DNA of 64,000 nt from contig OZ020589.1 in assembly GCA_963971535.1 (NCBI GenBank), positions 92,155,682 to 92,219,681 of the forward strand. Direction: 5' to 3'. Position numbers and translations under genes: made by a program. Shown here in pieces: positions 54,035 through 64,000 of this stretch. Source of the DNA: Notolepis coatsorum (lineage: Eukaryota > Chordata > Actinopteri > Aulopiformes > Paralepididae). Position 1 is the stretch's first letter; each line of letters opens with the position of its first letter. A model generated the notes under the pieces. It saw nothing but the letters and a program-made list of their open reading frames with translations. It ran no database searches and had not been told where the DNA came from.

Positions 54035-54868
54035 AAACAGCAATCACGTAACCACTACACCTCTCCCTCTGGTATTTTATTTTGAAAAATGGCCACTTCC
54101 GTTCACGCCCGACTCCAGCGTACTTTCTAGTTCAGTACTGTCGAGTCTTGACTTTAGGCACATAGTTGCGGTTGAGTAGTAGTACCTACTTACTGGTCAC
54201 GGGAGGCTTCAATAACGTTTGAATGATGATCCATTTTGTGAATACATTTGTTGAAACAACTTTGTTGGCCGACGGCTCCTGCTATCTTAACGTTAGCTGC
54301 GCTCTAACGTTACATAGTTTAATTAACGTGGATAACATACCTGTGTAACGTTAAGCAGCTTGTGTTCCGCTGGGAAAGCATCACTACATACACTTTGTTT
54401 AATCCAAATGTCCATTCAGAAACGTTGCATTATGAAACCAAACCAGTATGAGACGATGTGCTTATTTATCGTTTCAATTCAGATCATTTTGTTTAGCCTG
54501 TCATTCAGCGAATACAAATGTCAGGGTGATGATCAGAGCCAATCAGAGGCAGATCGGGGCTGGTCTTTGCAAAATGCATGTGTTAGAGCCAATCAAAGGC
54601 AGAGATTCTTTTTAATTTTTTGAGAACGCACATGGCCACAGGGGAAAAAGACACCCCACCCACCCACCCACCCACCCACACCGACACACCCACACACACA
54701 CTGGGAGCTGCACCAGTGCGACAAGGGAAAACATTAAGTCGCACTGAACTGATTTTCGGTCGCACAGTGCGACTAAAATGGTTGCATTCTGGAGCCCTGA
54801 TATTCACTCATTTATGAATGTATTTCCTAAACTGATGTATCACTAATAACACTTTAACCTATTGGTAA
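54035..54868. other. No gene; MITE right end and simple repeats
   Basis: (ccca)n at about 54655-54680. A MITE terminus 'gtgcgactaaaatggttgcattctggagccctg' ends at about 54800 and is the inverse partner style of 'cagggctccagactaac' at 43051. 'agccaatcaaaggcaga'-like blocks occur twice (54537, 54587). Confidence 0.5.
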
Positions 54869-54974
54869 TAGGGATGCCCCGATCCCGTTTTTTGCCACCG
54901 ATACCGATCACCGATCGTCTATGAGCCATATCGGCCGATACACTGCCGATACCAATCGTTTTTGGTTTTGTTAT

Positions 54975-55906
54975 TAGGGATGCACCGAATGGGAAATTCT
55001 TGGCCGAAACAGATACCGAAAATAGAAAACCGAATGCCGAAAGGCTGAAAATGATTAATATAAAATATATATATAATGTATTTCTTTTTTTTTAGCTACC
55101 TGATTATGGCAAAAGACATGATTATGGCTAAACTTAACTTAAATAATATTAATAATCACTATTATGGGCCCATAAAACATGTATTCAGCACTTTTGAATG
55201 CATACATTAATTCCAGACTGACTGCTGAAAGATTGTACAATTTAAACACATAGCAAACATGACTCAGTTATGCAATAGTGCTGCTCCTTTTTATTTTGTT
55301 AAAATCTTTTAGTTAAGACTAAAAGACTACAACGATTGATGACGACTTCCTGTCCTCGCATTTCCATTTCCGGTTTAACGATACATTTTCAACAACAGAT
55401 TGCTGCTAATTAAACACTTCATGGAAACGGAGTAACGTTAACGTTATGTCGAGTTCATACGTGTAGTGTAGTATGAACTCGTCATAACGTTAACATTACT
55501 CGGTGGCCACTGTTGCTGCCACCGTTGCGTCGCAGATGGATGGTACACTGTTAGCTCCGTAGCTAATCCGCTCCTAGAGACTACTGATAGCAGTACCGTT
55601 AACATCGGAGCTGATCAATACGGTTAGTTTAGAACCGGGTTTCGGGGGACATCCCTACTCCCAAGAGGAGTTTGTTATCACAGGCTGTAGAATGCAGGAA
55701 GAGCTGCCAAGCTGCTCACGTTACATGTTGCGCATGCTACCGGTATGTCTGTAGTGGCGTTTTGATGACGTCATCACAACAACACGTTATTTGACATTCG
55801 GTCATATATTTTCGGTGCTAAAACCCTTTCGGCCGAAAGCCGAAAGAGCCTTTTTAACCATTTTCGGCCGATAATTTTCGGTGGCCGAATTTTCGGTGCA
55901 TCCCTA
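54975..55906. mobile_element. Nested hAT MITE (TAGGGATGCACCGAA), 932 bp
   Basis: Ends read TAGGGATGCACCGAATGG and, inverted, TAGGGATGCACCGAAAATTC. The duplication 'tttgttat' is at 54967-54974 and 55907-55914. The subterminal 'ttcggccgaaagccgaaag' is repetitive. Confidence 0.93.
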
Positions 55907-56402
55907 TTTGTTATACTGTAAAAACTGGGATTTGGGTTAATTAATATTTATTAAATATTAGTAACTTATACATAATAAAAAAGACTATGTGCCATTTGAA
56001 ATCGAATTCAGCTGAATTCAATGAATTTAAACCATTTTCATATGCATTACAAGTGGAAATTATCCGACGCATGTCGACTGGAGTGTGTATGTCTGTGTGT
56101 GACAGCCTCTGCTTTGGTCCAATCATATTCCCCCACCCACAGTCGGCGAATCAGAAGCAGAGTAGGGCGGGTCTTCACACCATGCTTGGTTGTCTCTCAG
56201 CGACCTGCACTGCACTCGAGTAGCCTCCAGCTGCAGCCCCGGAGATTGTCCTCTCACGGCAACTTCCGCCCAGCCACAAGACATTTCTCCCGGGACAGGA
56301 CAATGTGCGCTGATTGGCGGAAAGTACGGAAGTATCTCGAAGTACGTCTGACGTATCTCGAATTACGTCTGACGTTTCCCTACGTTAAACGTTGTATTCA
56401 TA

Positions 56403-56560
56403 AGATAAGATAAATTCAGCAGCATGGGGAGGGCCGGGGGGAGGGGAGGTACAGGTAGTAGAAGACATAGAGGTACAGGTCACATAATTATAGTACAGTG
56501 GAGAAGTAAAAATAGAATAAAAAGGCAGTGTAAACAATATACAATATTATTAACTCTAAT
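56403..56560 (-). repeat. LINE 3' tail with (aagat)n
   Basis: 'cataagataagataaattcagcagcatgggg' followed by 'gtacagtggagaagtaaaaatagaat' reads as an antisense LINE 3' UTR. Confidence 0.5.
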
Positions 56561-56982
56561 AATAACACGCCTCGCGGGCTCATTATAATACGAGAGCCGT
56601 GGGTCTGCATTGTATAGAGCGGATCCCCCGGCCGTATTCAAGCGCTGGAGCGCTTTGCGATGGATCAAAATTAGATAGGAATCAAATGTATTGTCATCAT
56701 ACAGCACCTATAGCTATATAATGGAATAGACTATTAATATAGTAGTAATAATAGTAGTTGGCTAGTTGCGCGCTTCTGGCCACCTCCCGCAGTGCGCGCA
56801 TACACACATACTGTATACAGTACGTGCAAAATTAGTTGTCAAGAGCCAATCGCACAGGTTGCCTCATCTCATCTGGCTCTGCAAATAGATCTAGAGTCTG
56901 AATATCATATATAGCCTGCTGATGATCTCTCTCGAGTCAAATCCATTCTGAGAACGGAATGCAGTGCCCGCGACGCGGGTCT

Positions 56983-57375
56983 TGATTGATTGATTGATTG
57001 AAAATTGGGTACAATACAGTACAGCTCAATACACACAATTGTTAAGGGTATGCAGACCAGAGAAAGACTTTCGTCTTGTTTACATCAGGGTCCCCCATTT
57101 TCAATTCATCATAACATATGACATACAGATAGACAGTACTGCTACATCTATACATTTATGACATACCAGATTTGCAAATACAGTATTGTTTGTGATACAA
57201 AAAGAGTCCAGAAAAGAGTATATACATTTGACGTAGAAACTGTACATTGGAGGTGGTTGGGGGGGGGGGGGGTCTTATAGGGTGGGTGGGTGGGGGACAC
57301 TGTACAACTGTACAAGCAAAACTGTACATTGGAATATTGACAACCATACTTGGTCATTTACTGTACATTGGAGGG
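56983..57375 (-). repeat. Family-L LINE 3' UTR
   Basis: 'gattgattgattgattgaaaattgggtacaatacag' through 'tcttgtttacatcagggtcc' and the 'tgtacattggag' region match 23550-23940. The variable poly-G run is at about 57259-57271. Confidence 0.9.
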
Positions 57376-57810
57376 GGTTGGGTTACAACACAGGAGCAGA
57401 GTGCAGAGTATAAACAACAGTACAGGAATGAGAAACAGTCTAAATGGGTTTTAACATTTTAGTTTATTTCATGCGGATATGATCTGTAATACCTGATCGG
57501 TACAATATCTACTAACCTGATCAATACAAGCCCCCCCCCCCCCCCCCTCTAGTCAGCGCAGACGTACTTGCTTTTGATTTTGACGTTCAATTAACACGTT
57601 CGCTAACGGACGTAGAGAAACGTCAGACGTACGTCAGACGTACTTCGAGATACTTCCGTACGGGAGAAATGTCTTGTGGCTGGGCGGAAGTTGCCCAATC
57701 TGGTACAATCTCCAAGGCTGCAGCTGGACCCTATTGCTGCACTCAGTGTAGCGCATGTTTATATCTATGGTGTAGCGGGGCTCTGTCGTCTTGAGTCTAT
57801 TACACTAAAG

Positions 57811-57904
57811 AGGGAAGGCTCCTCTGTGAGACGCGCGAGGGAAGGCTCCTCTGAGCCGCGAGAGGAAAGGCTCCTCTGAGCCGCGCGAGGGAAGGCTCCT
57901 CTAT
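57811..57904. repeat. Minisatellite, about 27-bp unit, 4 copies
   Basis: 'gaaggctcctctgagccgcgcgagg' is repeated four times with small changes. GC-rich. Confidence 0.88.
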
Positions 57905-58361
57905 CACGCTAGAGTCGCACACACATCAACACACGTTCTCTCTCACACACTCGCTCTCATTCCAACTCCACTGAGAGTTGTGTTTGTTATGTTTTTCGCA
58001 CGCGTCATCGATAGGTCTCCGCGATCGGCGAGTAGGACGCATTATCGGATTCCCCAATCTCATATTTATACTGATTATCGGCGATACCGATCGCTGGCCG
58101 ATCGATCGGGGAATCCCTATTTTGGTAAATAAATGGATTGTTGAAAATATACACTATGACTGCTGTTTTGACAGGATTAGAGTCTTTACTCGTGGCTACA
58201 TTTGAAGAAAAAAACGCAACCTTAATCCATACAGTCTGGAGAGATGGATTTATGGCTTGGGTCCGGTACCGGACCCAGTCAGGCTTAAGAAACACCAGAG
58301 TATTAGCTACTAAAAAGTGTCACTTTACAAACAACTGATCATCGATCAAACAGTTTCTCTT

Positions 58362-60452
58362 TTAACTCATTCTGCGCCAAAAACTAGTTAACTCGCTATT
58401 GCCATCCAATCGTACTCGTTATTGGATACGTTTTTCTTTTATTCGCTATTTCCATTCATAATTCATCCAGCAAGGCCCTGGGAAAATCTGGCACTCTGTC
58501 TGAGATCGCAACGGCCCGATACTGCCGCCTGGTGGTATTCGGCCGATGTTGCACTTACTTTCTGCAGGAAGCTTGGCTCTGTGCGTCTGTGAATGTCGTC
58601 CGGGCGCAGGTATTTTGTAACGTGGATCCAGATAGTGGAGTCGAGTGCATTGAATCGCCTTCGAGACGCAAGAATCAATATGCTTTTGGAGCTCATGGCC
58701 TCGGCCAAACGGAAATACGATCTAGCAGATGGCAATCAAATAATTGGAATATTCTTTCTGCAGTATCATCGGTCAGAGTTAAGCGCAAATCTAGCGTTAA
58801 TTCCAGCTTGATTGTCCATTTCTTTCATTGCAAACGATCTGATCAACGTATGCTGCTGTACTAACGAATGCCGTTATTGACAATCAATTAATCATAAACG
58901 ACCCCCCCCCCCATTTCCTGCATGCATGATGGAACATAATATATATAATATATCATATGCATTTGAATTTTTTATTGTAGCATGTATAGGGACGAAATGC
59001 CAATGGATTAAGTATAATATGCATCACAGCCTATTACTAGCGTTATAGGAATTATCCTAGACCACTCTAAAACTATACTTCACCACGGTATAAAACGACA
59101 ATGTATGAATGGAAAAAATATTACTTTCCCACATCTTGAACGATAGATACTAGGGGTGGAACGGTATGCACTCGAACCGTACACCGTTTGATACGACCTC
59201 CACGGTTCGGGGCATCTGTGTATTGTTCGGTTATAATGTTAGCCGCAAGCTAGGCTAACGTTACGTTAGCCGCCAGCTAACTAGCGTTAGCGCAAGCTAA
59301 CTAGCGTTAGCCGCGAGCTAACCGTGGAGTCACTTCGCTGTGTTCCATTAGTCCCATTAGTGGGGAAGGGAGGGTATATTGACGAGGCTTGGCAACAGAG
59401 GTTCAAAGATAACTTCACATTTATTGGCTGTTTGTTTATATTATATCATCAGGGCTTCTCCTTCCAACGCAGTGTGTTACTGTTGACTATTTACTTCCTC
59501 GTGTGACGTCACTTCAAATACGGCTACCAGGACACTCAAATAGCAAAAGCGAGTCGAGTCGATTAGGTACCATGCAGTGAAAAGCGGCATAAGAGAATAC
59601 TTCATAATGTTTCATGCAATTAAAAAGTAAATATATATTTAGTACACATGATTTATTTATTTTAAATAACAGTGACTTTTTCTTTTTGATAAGAAAGTCT
59701 AGTGCTGGTTGAGCACATTTTGATTTGATTTGAAATCTCTATTTCAAACATGTAAATACATACAAACAAAATAAATAACTAAACAAAATCAAAACATAAC
59801 TCAATTTACATGTTCAAAAATATTCATACTTTATGTTGATGGGCTTTGTCTATAATGTGGCCAAAAAAAATAGAAAAGGTTTAATTATTTTGTTTGTTTG
59901 CACTAAGTTAATACTTTGACAAATGTTGCCTATATTTTTCAGTCAGTTTGGTCTTTGTGTGCCAAACATTATTAAAGGTTTAAACCTTTTTTTTACCAAA
60001 TAAATGAGAAGCATGTTTAAATCAGCAATGCCTCCCCCCTCTCTCCTAGCTCTAACCGTCACTGTCAAAATAATGTGCCTGATGTCAAACTGCCTCAGTT
60101 TTTGCATGACTACGTCCTTGAGAATAACTGAAAAGTTGGATTATTTTTAGGCTATATATCTTATGCTGATGTATGGTATTTTTGAAGTGTTACATTTTTT
60201 TTAAATAAAAAAAAACGTATCGAACCGAACCGAAAACCGAGACACCAAAACCGTGATACGAACCGAACCGTAGATTTTGTGAACCGTTCCACGCCTAATA
60301 GATACCCGATGTCGAATGGGCCATAGTATTGCAGATATAGCTATAATATTTAAATAGTTATAGTCCTGCAAACAAGGTGAGCGACTCCCACCGTTTACAG
60401 CGCTGGTGGTAGCTACTAGGATGCTGATATTGCGTGGCAGCTATTGTGTTAA
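58362..60452. mobile_element. piggyBac-type MITE (TTAA), about 945 bp plus a nested hAT
   Basis: Left end TTAACTCATTCTGCGCCA; right end, inverted, TTAACACAATAGCTGCCACG; TTAA at 58362-58365 and 60449-60452. After removing the 1147-bp hAT and one duplication it is about 940 bp, close to the 34229-35173 element. The interior matches 43401-43936. Confidence 0.7.
59151..60297. mobile_element. hAT MITE (TAGGGGTGGAACGGT), 1147 bp
   Basis: Ends read TAGGGGTGGAACGGTATG and, inverted, TAGGCGTGGAACGGTTCAC, with 'gaaccgaaccg' subterminal repeats. The duplication 'atagatac' is at 59143-59150 and 60298-60305. It includes a LINE 3' UTR piece at about 59733-59830. Confidence 0.93.
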
Positions 60453-60599
60453 GGAAGTCTTTCAGAATTGTTGCTGCAGTGCTAGCTTATTAATAATTTA
60501 GATCAGAATATCTACTACTACTAGTAGGCCTATTAGCTACTAAAAAGTGTCACTTACAAACAACTGACAGTAATATTGAATCACGCTGCACGCCACCAT

Positions 60600-61405
60600 G
60601 TCTTCCCTCCTCACCCCCCCCCCCCCCCTCTCCACCGTGCACTCTGTGGAAGACTTTACCACCTTCTTTGAAAAAAAGTAGAGGACATTCGTAGATGCTT
60701 CTCCCAACCCCCACCCACTCCAAGTGCTGAAAGAGGAGCCTCGTCTCTCACTCCCGTCATCTTACTCTTCCATTACAGATGCAGAGGTTCTGACACTGGT
60801 GATGTCAGAACTGTCCCACTACATGCCAGCTGGACCCGATAGCCTCCCCACTCCTCCAGACCATCGCACCAGACATCCTCCCATTCCTGACTGCAACCCA
60901 TCAACTCCTCTCTCGACTCCAGGGTGGTTCCCACCTCTAAAACAAGCCATGAGTCACACTGCTCATTAAAATACCAACCCTGAACCGCACCATCATAGAG
61001 AACTACCGCGCTGTCTCTTTCCTCTCGAAATCACTTGAACACACCGTATCAAACCAGCTCACTGATTATGTACTACAGAACGACCTCCGACCTAGACCCA
61101 AATCAGTCAGGCTTCAAGACTGGTCACTCCATGGAGACGGCCCTCATAGCAGTCACAAAGGCTATTCATTTAGCAAAAGGCCTCTCCTCTGTCCTAATTC
61201 TCCTGGACCTGTCAGCAGCCATGGCTCTCCTCGACTACTGTAATGCTCTGCTAGTTGGCTTAACGACTTGCGCCACCAAGGCGCTTCAACTCATACAGAA
61301 GGCAGCGGCCTGCCTGATCTCCAATCTACCAAAGTCAGCCCACGTCACCCCACTTCTCAGAGAGCTGCACTGGCTTCCCATTGCCGCATGAATCCGCTTC
61401 AAGGT
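60600..61405 (+). pseudogene. L2-type LINE reverse transcriptase relic
   Basis: A non-LTR RT with many lesions: NYRAVSFLSKSLEHTVSNQL (about 61001-61060), QSGFKTGHSMETALIAVTKA, LSSVLILLDLSAA (61185-61220). There it jumps directly to LLDYCNALLVGLTTCATKAL, LIQKAAACLISNLPK, HVTPLLRELHWLPIAA at 61235-61390. The catalytic YADD region is deleted between. The wording of these motifs is typical of fish L2 elements. A hAT MITE begins at 61413 where the frame ends. Confidence 0.85.
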
Positions 61406-61412
61406 TCGTGAC

Positions 61413-61761
61413 TAGGGTTGGGCATCGTTTGGATTTGAACAATTCCGGTTCCGATTCTCCATATCAATTCCTGTTCTGAACGATTCTCGATTCTGATTCT
61501 TTGAGGTGCAGGTCACAGCTTATTTCGCAGGAGAATTTCTTTTTTTTTGAAAATTTTACATTTTTTTTTCATACTATTCACATTTTCAGTTGACTTGATA
61601 CAGTTTAATTTGGTTGCTGTACTGTAACTAGGGTATTAATTAACAGTAAAAAAATAAAAAAAATTACTTTTCGAAATGCAGATACCGGAAAAATCGAAAT
61701 GCAGATACCGGAAGTTAGGAACCGGTTCCTAATTAGAACCGGTTTTCGGTGCCCAACGCTA
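61413..61761. mobile_element. hAT-type MITE (TAGGGTTGGGCATCG), 349 bp
   Basis: Ends read TAGGGTTGGGCATCGTTTG and, inverted, TAGCGTTGGGCACCGAAAAC. No matching flanks, so the target duplication is mutated or one side was rearranged. 'ccggttcc/ggaaccgg' motifs are inside. Confidence 0.7.
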
Positions 61762-61885
61762 TTATTTTACCATATCAGATATGGATTTGCTTTTTCCACA
61801 CTTTATCAGTCATCATAGACAGTGTTTCAGCACCACAATTGCGTGGAGCGGAGACAGATGTTCCCTCTGTGTTCAGTATAATGGT

Positions 61886-61965
61886 TAGGGATGGGTACTG
61901 AATCCGGTACTTTTAAGGGTATCGACCGAATCACGTCGGTACTACAGAGTACTAATTCATGCAAT
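61886..61965. mobile_element. hAT MITE left end (TAGGGATGGGTACTGAA)
   Basis: Only the left about 80 bp of a known-style MITE ('ccggtactttt...gtatcgaccgaatc') is present before the next element. Confidence 0.55.
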
Positions 61966-61987
61966 TTTTTTAAAATTATATATATAT

Positions 61988-63453
61988 TAGGGATGCACGA
62001 TATTGCTTTTTTGACACCGATACCGATAACTTTATGCTCCTCAAGCCGATAACCGATAGTATAGTTTGCCTTTGAGAACCAATGGTTCTCGAGCCGTGAC
62101 GGCACATGGGGCAGGAGCCTATCTCCTGTTTCCATAGCGTGAGGCAGCTTGATGTACAAGTACACCCCTTGGACATGACGCTAGTATGTCGCAAGGACTT
62201 CCCCCCAAACCAACCCTTGATGCTGAGTGTCAAGCAGGGAGGCTATGGGTACCATTTTTAAATAGTCTTTGGTATGACTCGGCCGGGGCTTGAACTCCCA
62301 GCCTCCCGAACTCAGGGCGGACACTCTACCCACAAGGCCACTGAGCCAGTATATAACCGATATTTATTGTATTGTAAAAAAAAATGTAATGTATATATTT
62401 TTTTTTATCAACATTTTTTTTTCTCAGCATGAAACAAAACACATCACAATACAATAATAATACATAAAAAGACTTCCCAGGACAATAACTTAACACCAAC
62501 TTAAATGTGACCTAACCAGACAACAGAAACAAAAGCCAAGACAACAGTTTTGACTGATAAAGTGACCATATTTATTTTTCCAAATGAAAATTCACAATCC
62601 GTCAACAGCTTGTGGTGCATCCAACCTAAGACGCTCGAAGCTTTTTGTTCTTTTTTCAAAGCGGAGCCTTGAAAAAGAGGCTTGAGTGGACACATCACCA
62701 CCTCACATCACCACCACAACAACGGGTCACGGTGTTGGGGGCCCGCGACGACGGCGCGAGCACGCTTGTACCTATTGACGAGTCGTTTGCTAAATTAAAT
62801 AAGTTTGACAGAAATGACCCAAGGGCTCAAGCCGCTAGCTTTTAAGCAGTCCTTGGTGGTGCAAATTAACCTGGCTACTACGGAGCAATAAGTGACTGCG
62901 TATTCAACCAAGGGTTGCATCACAGCCACGAAAGGGGCTAGCTTTTCTTAGCTCCTCGCGTCGTCGTGGGCTTCTAAGTTAACACAATAACACACCGTCG
63001 TGGCGGTGGTGATGCCGCAGATGACCCGTCGGGCTGGATGTATTGCAAGTTGTTGCCCTTTTCCCTCCTTGTGGAACTTCTGCATTGCATTTATTACAAA
63101 TAGCAAGCGATCTTTTTCCTCTGAAACTCAGAGTACCGACGCGGCCATCTTTGTTGTTAACGGTAACTTGCGTGGCTACGTCACAGCCAAGAAAGGGAGC
63201 GCTGGATTTGTGTAAAACGCTCTGTTCCTAAACCACACGCTGTCAGTCGTAGCACAGTACTGACAAAACGGGAGGAGCCTACAGTCAAAACAAACGCACT
63301 TCATTCCAATTCACCCACACCGCATTTTTTTTTACCAAAAAATATATTATATTATCGGAGCTATTAATAACGTTATCGGGTTTATCGGGATGACGTCATA
63401 ATTGCTGATATCGGCCCGATAATTATCGGCCCGATAATTATTGTGCATCCCTA
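61988..63453. mobile_element. hAT MITE (TAGGGATGCACGATA), 1466 bp, with a SINE
   Basis: Ends read TAGGGATGCACGATATTG and, inverted, TAGGGATGCACAATAATTATC. The flanks are 'atatatat' on both sides (61980-61987, 63454-63461), which fits an 8-bp duplication but could be chance in AT repeats. It holds a SINE at 62064-62347. Confidence 0.82.
62064..62347 (-). mobile_element. tRNA-derived SINE, 284 bp (second family)
   Basis: Antisense head 'ggctcagtggccttgtgggtagag' and B-box 'gggagttcaagcccc', then a body ending 'gccgtcacggctcgagaacc'. The duplication 'agtata' is at 62058-62063 and 62348-62353. It is not related to family S. Confidence 0.78.
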
Positions 63454-63473
63454 ATATATATATATATATATAT

Positions 63474-64000
63474 TAGAGGCTGGCATAGATAAATTTTTTT
63501 TAATCTAGATTAATATATCTGCAATCCTGGATTTAATCTAGATTAATCTAGATTAAAATGGCTAAAAAAAAAAAAAAAAAAACCTGCAGAAGGCATTCAA
63601 AATATGTGTGTTCTACCCAAATAATGACCAGAAGTAAATCCTTACTTTTTCTTTCCTCCTTATGTTTCTCAGGCCAGGTGGCCCATTACACTATGAGCCC
63701 ATCTCCCATTTCCAAAATGCATTACAGACTGTTTGAAAAAGCTGTTTTGCTATGATAATTGGTAATGAAATATCAAAATAATGTTCAATAAGATGTACTT
63801 GTGTTTAATACGTTGTTTTATTCAGAAGTTACACAAATAAATAATATTACCAGTACAGTATCTAGCACACTCTCAGGAGCAAAACAGACAGAATCATTTC
63901 AAACTTGAACTATGTGACATGGCTTGAATCAACTGCTCCAGTGGAGTTGCTCAGTGGCCAATGGTGTCAACTGTGGTTGTACTGGGCAGCTCCCAGGTGT
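63474..64000. mobile_element. hAT-like MITE left end, runs off the window
   Basis: 'tagaggctggcatagataaa' is followed by the palindromic 'taatctagattaatctagat' repeats at about 63501-63555, a known style of fish MITE. No right end within the window. The rest to 64000 shows no gene. Confidence 0.45.

Larger units (their letters stand above)
56227..57728. repeat. Inverted repeat arms flanking about 1.2 kb
   Basis: The left arm is 56227-56384 and the right arm 57611-57728. The arms share 'caacttccgcccagccacaa', 'gacatttctcccg' and 'ggaagtatctcgaagtacgt' in opposite orientation. The left arm has an extra piece of about 35 bp. The loop holds LINE tails and MITE-like DNA. It may be a former pair of subterminal repeats of the host hAT. 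Confidence 0.8.
54869..58119. mobile_element. hAT element (TAGGGATGCCCCGATC), 3251 bp with insertions
   Basis: Ends read TAGGGATGCCCCGATCCCG and, inverted, TAGGGATTCCCCGATCGATC, like 45870-48189. The flanks attggtaa/ttttggta suggest an imperfect 8-bp duplication. It contains a hAT MITE (54975-55906), a pair of inverted arms (56227/57728), LINE tails and a minisatellite. Confidence 0.8.
58301..60569. repeat. Direct repeat of about 37 bp bounding the piggyBac MITE
   Basis: 'tattagctactaaaaagtgtcact(t)tacaaacaactga' occurs at about 58303-58339 and again at about 60533-60568. It is too long for a piggyBac target duplication and lies outside the TTAA ends, so it belongs to an older duplication. 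Confidence 0.85.

Noticed and set aside
58532-58864. 110-codon frame in the piggyBac MITE
   Set aside because: No similarity to a piggyBac transposase and no DDD motif; the element is too short.
61976-62233. Open frames of 85-112 codons
   Set aside because: Cover the SINE and MITE junction; no conserved motif.

Overview
The window looks like intergenic or gene-poor DNA from a ray-finned (teleost) fish. The evidence is tRNA-derived SINEs, several LINE families, a Tc1 element, many hAT and piggyBac-type MITEs, long (CA)n tracts and a BEL/Pao retrotransposon, together with fish-style C2H2 zinc-finger exons that carry an acidic N-terminal 'IKEEQEE' region. The only host protein-coding sequence I can support is two paralogous zinc-finger terminal exons. 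One is on the + strand (5177-6318) and one on the - strand (40977-42286). They share upstream flanks, including the edge of an old LINE insertion, so they form an inverted segmental duplication about 35 kb apart. Both have lost C-terminal fingers: the first by a stop and an internal deletion, the second by a stop followed by a hAT MITE that landed inside the next finger.

Region 9.6-23.5 kb is one nested transposon. The outer layer is a DNA transposon with terminal inverted repeats of about 300 bp and a broken gene that resembles the transposase of Academ elements (an XPG-like region and a Cys-rich tail). A Kolobok-like element (TTAA target, THAP exon) sits just inside its left repeat. Its right repeat is split by a 9.1 kb BEL/Pao retrotransposon with 1.40 kb LTRs that differ by one substitution and one poly-C length change. 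That element has a 5-bp target duplication, a primer site matching tRNA-Tyr and an uninterrupted 2051-codon gag-pol, and looks very young.

Region 23.5-40 kb holds a LINE on the - strand cut by a Mutator-like element, a hAT with a transposase relic, a LINE relic cut by a MITE, stacked hAT/piggyBac MITEs carrying a 135-bp (CA)n, and a decayed Tc1 element cut by a SINE. Region 42.7-64 kb is a deeper stack. One SINE (44963-54018) is split by about 8.6 kb, because a LINE inserted into it and was itself invaded by hATs, other MITEs and a 53-bp minisatellite with two THAP-coding duplicates. A second hAT (54869-58119) and a piggyBac MITE (58362-60452) each carry further insertions. The last 3.4 kb is an L2-type LINE relic and more hAT MITEs.

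I found no rRNA, CRISPR or bacterial-type operons. For most elements the call rests on terminal repeats plus matching target-site duplications, which I read directly. Family names are from recognition, not from a search.
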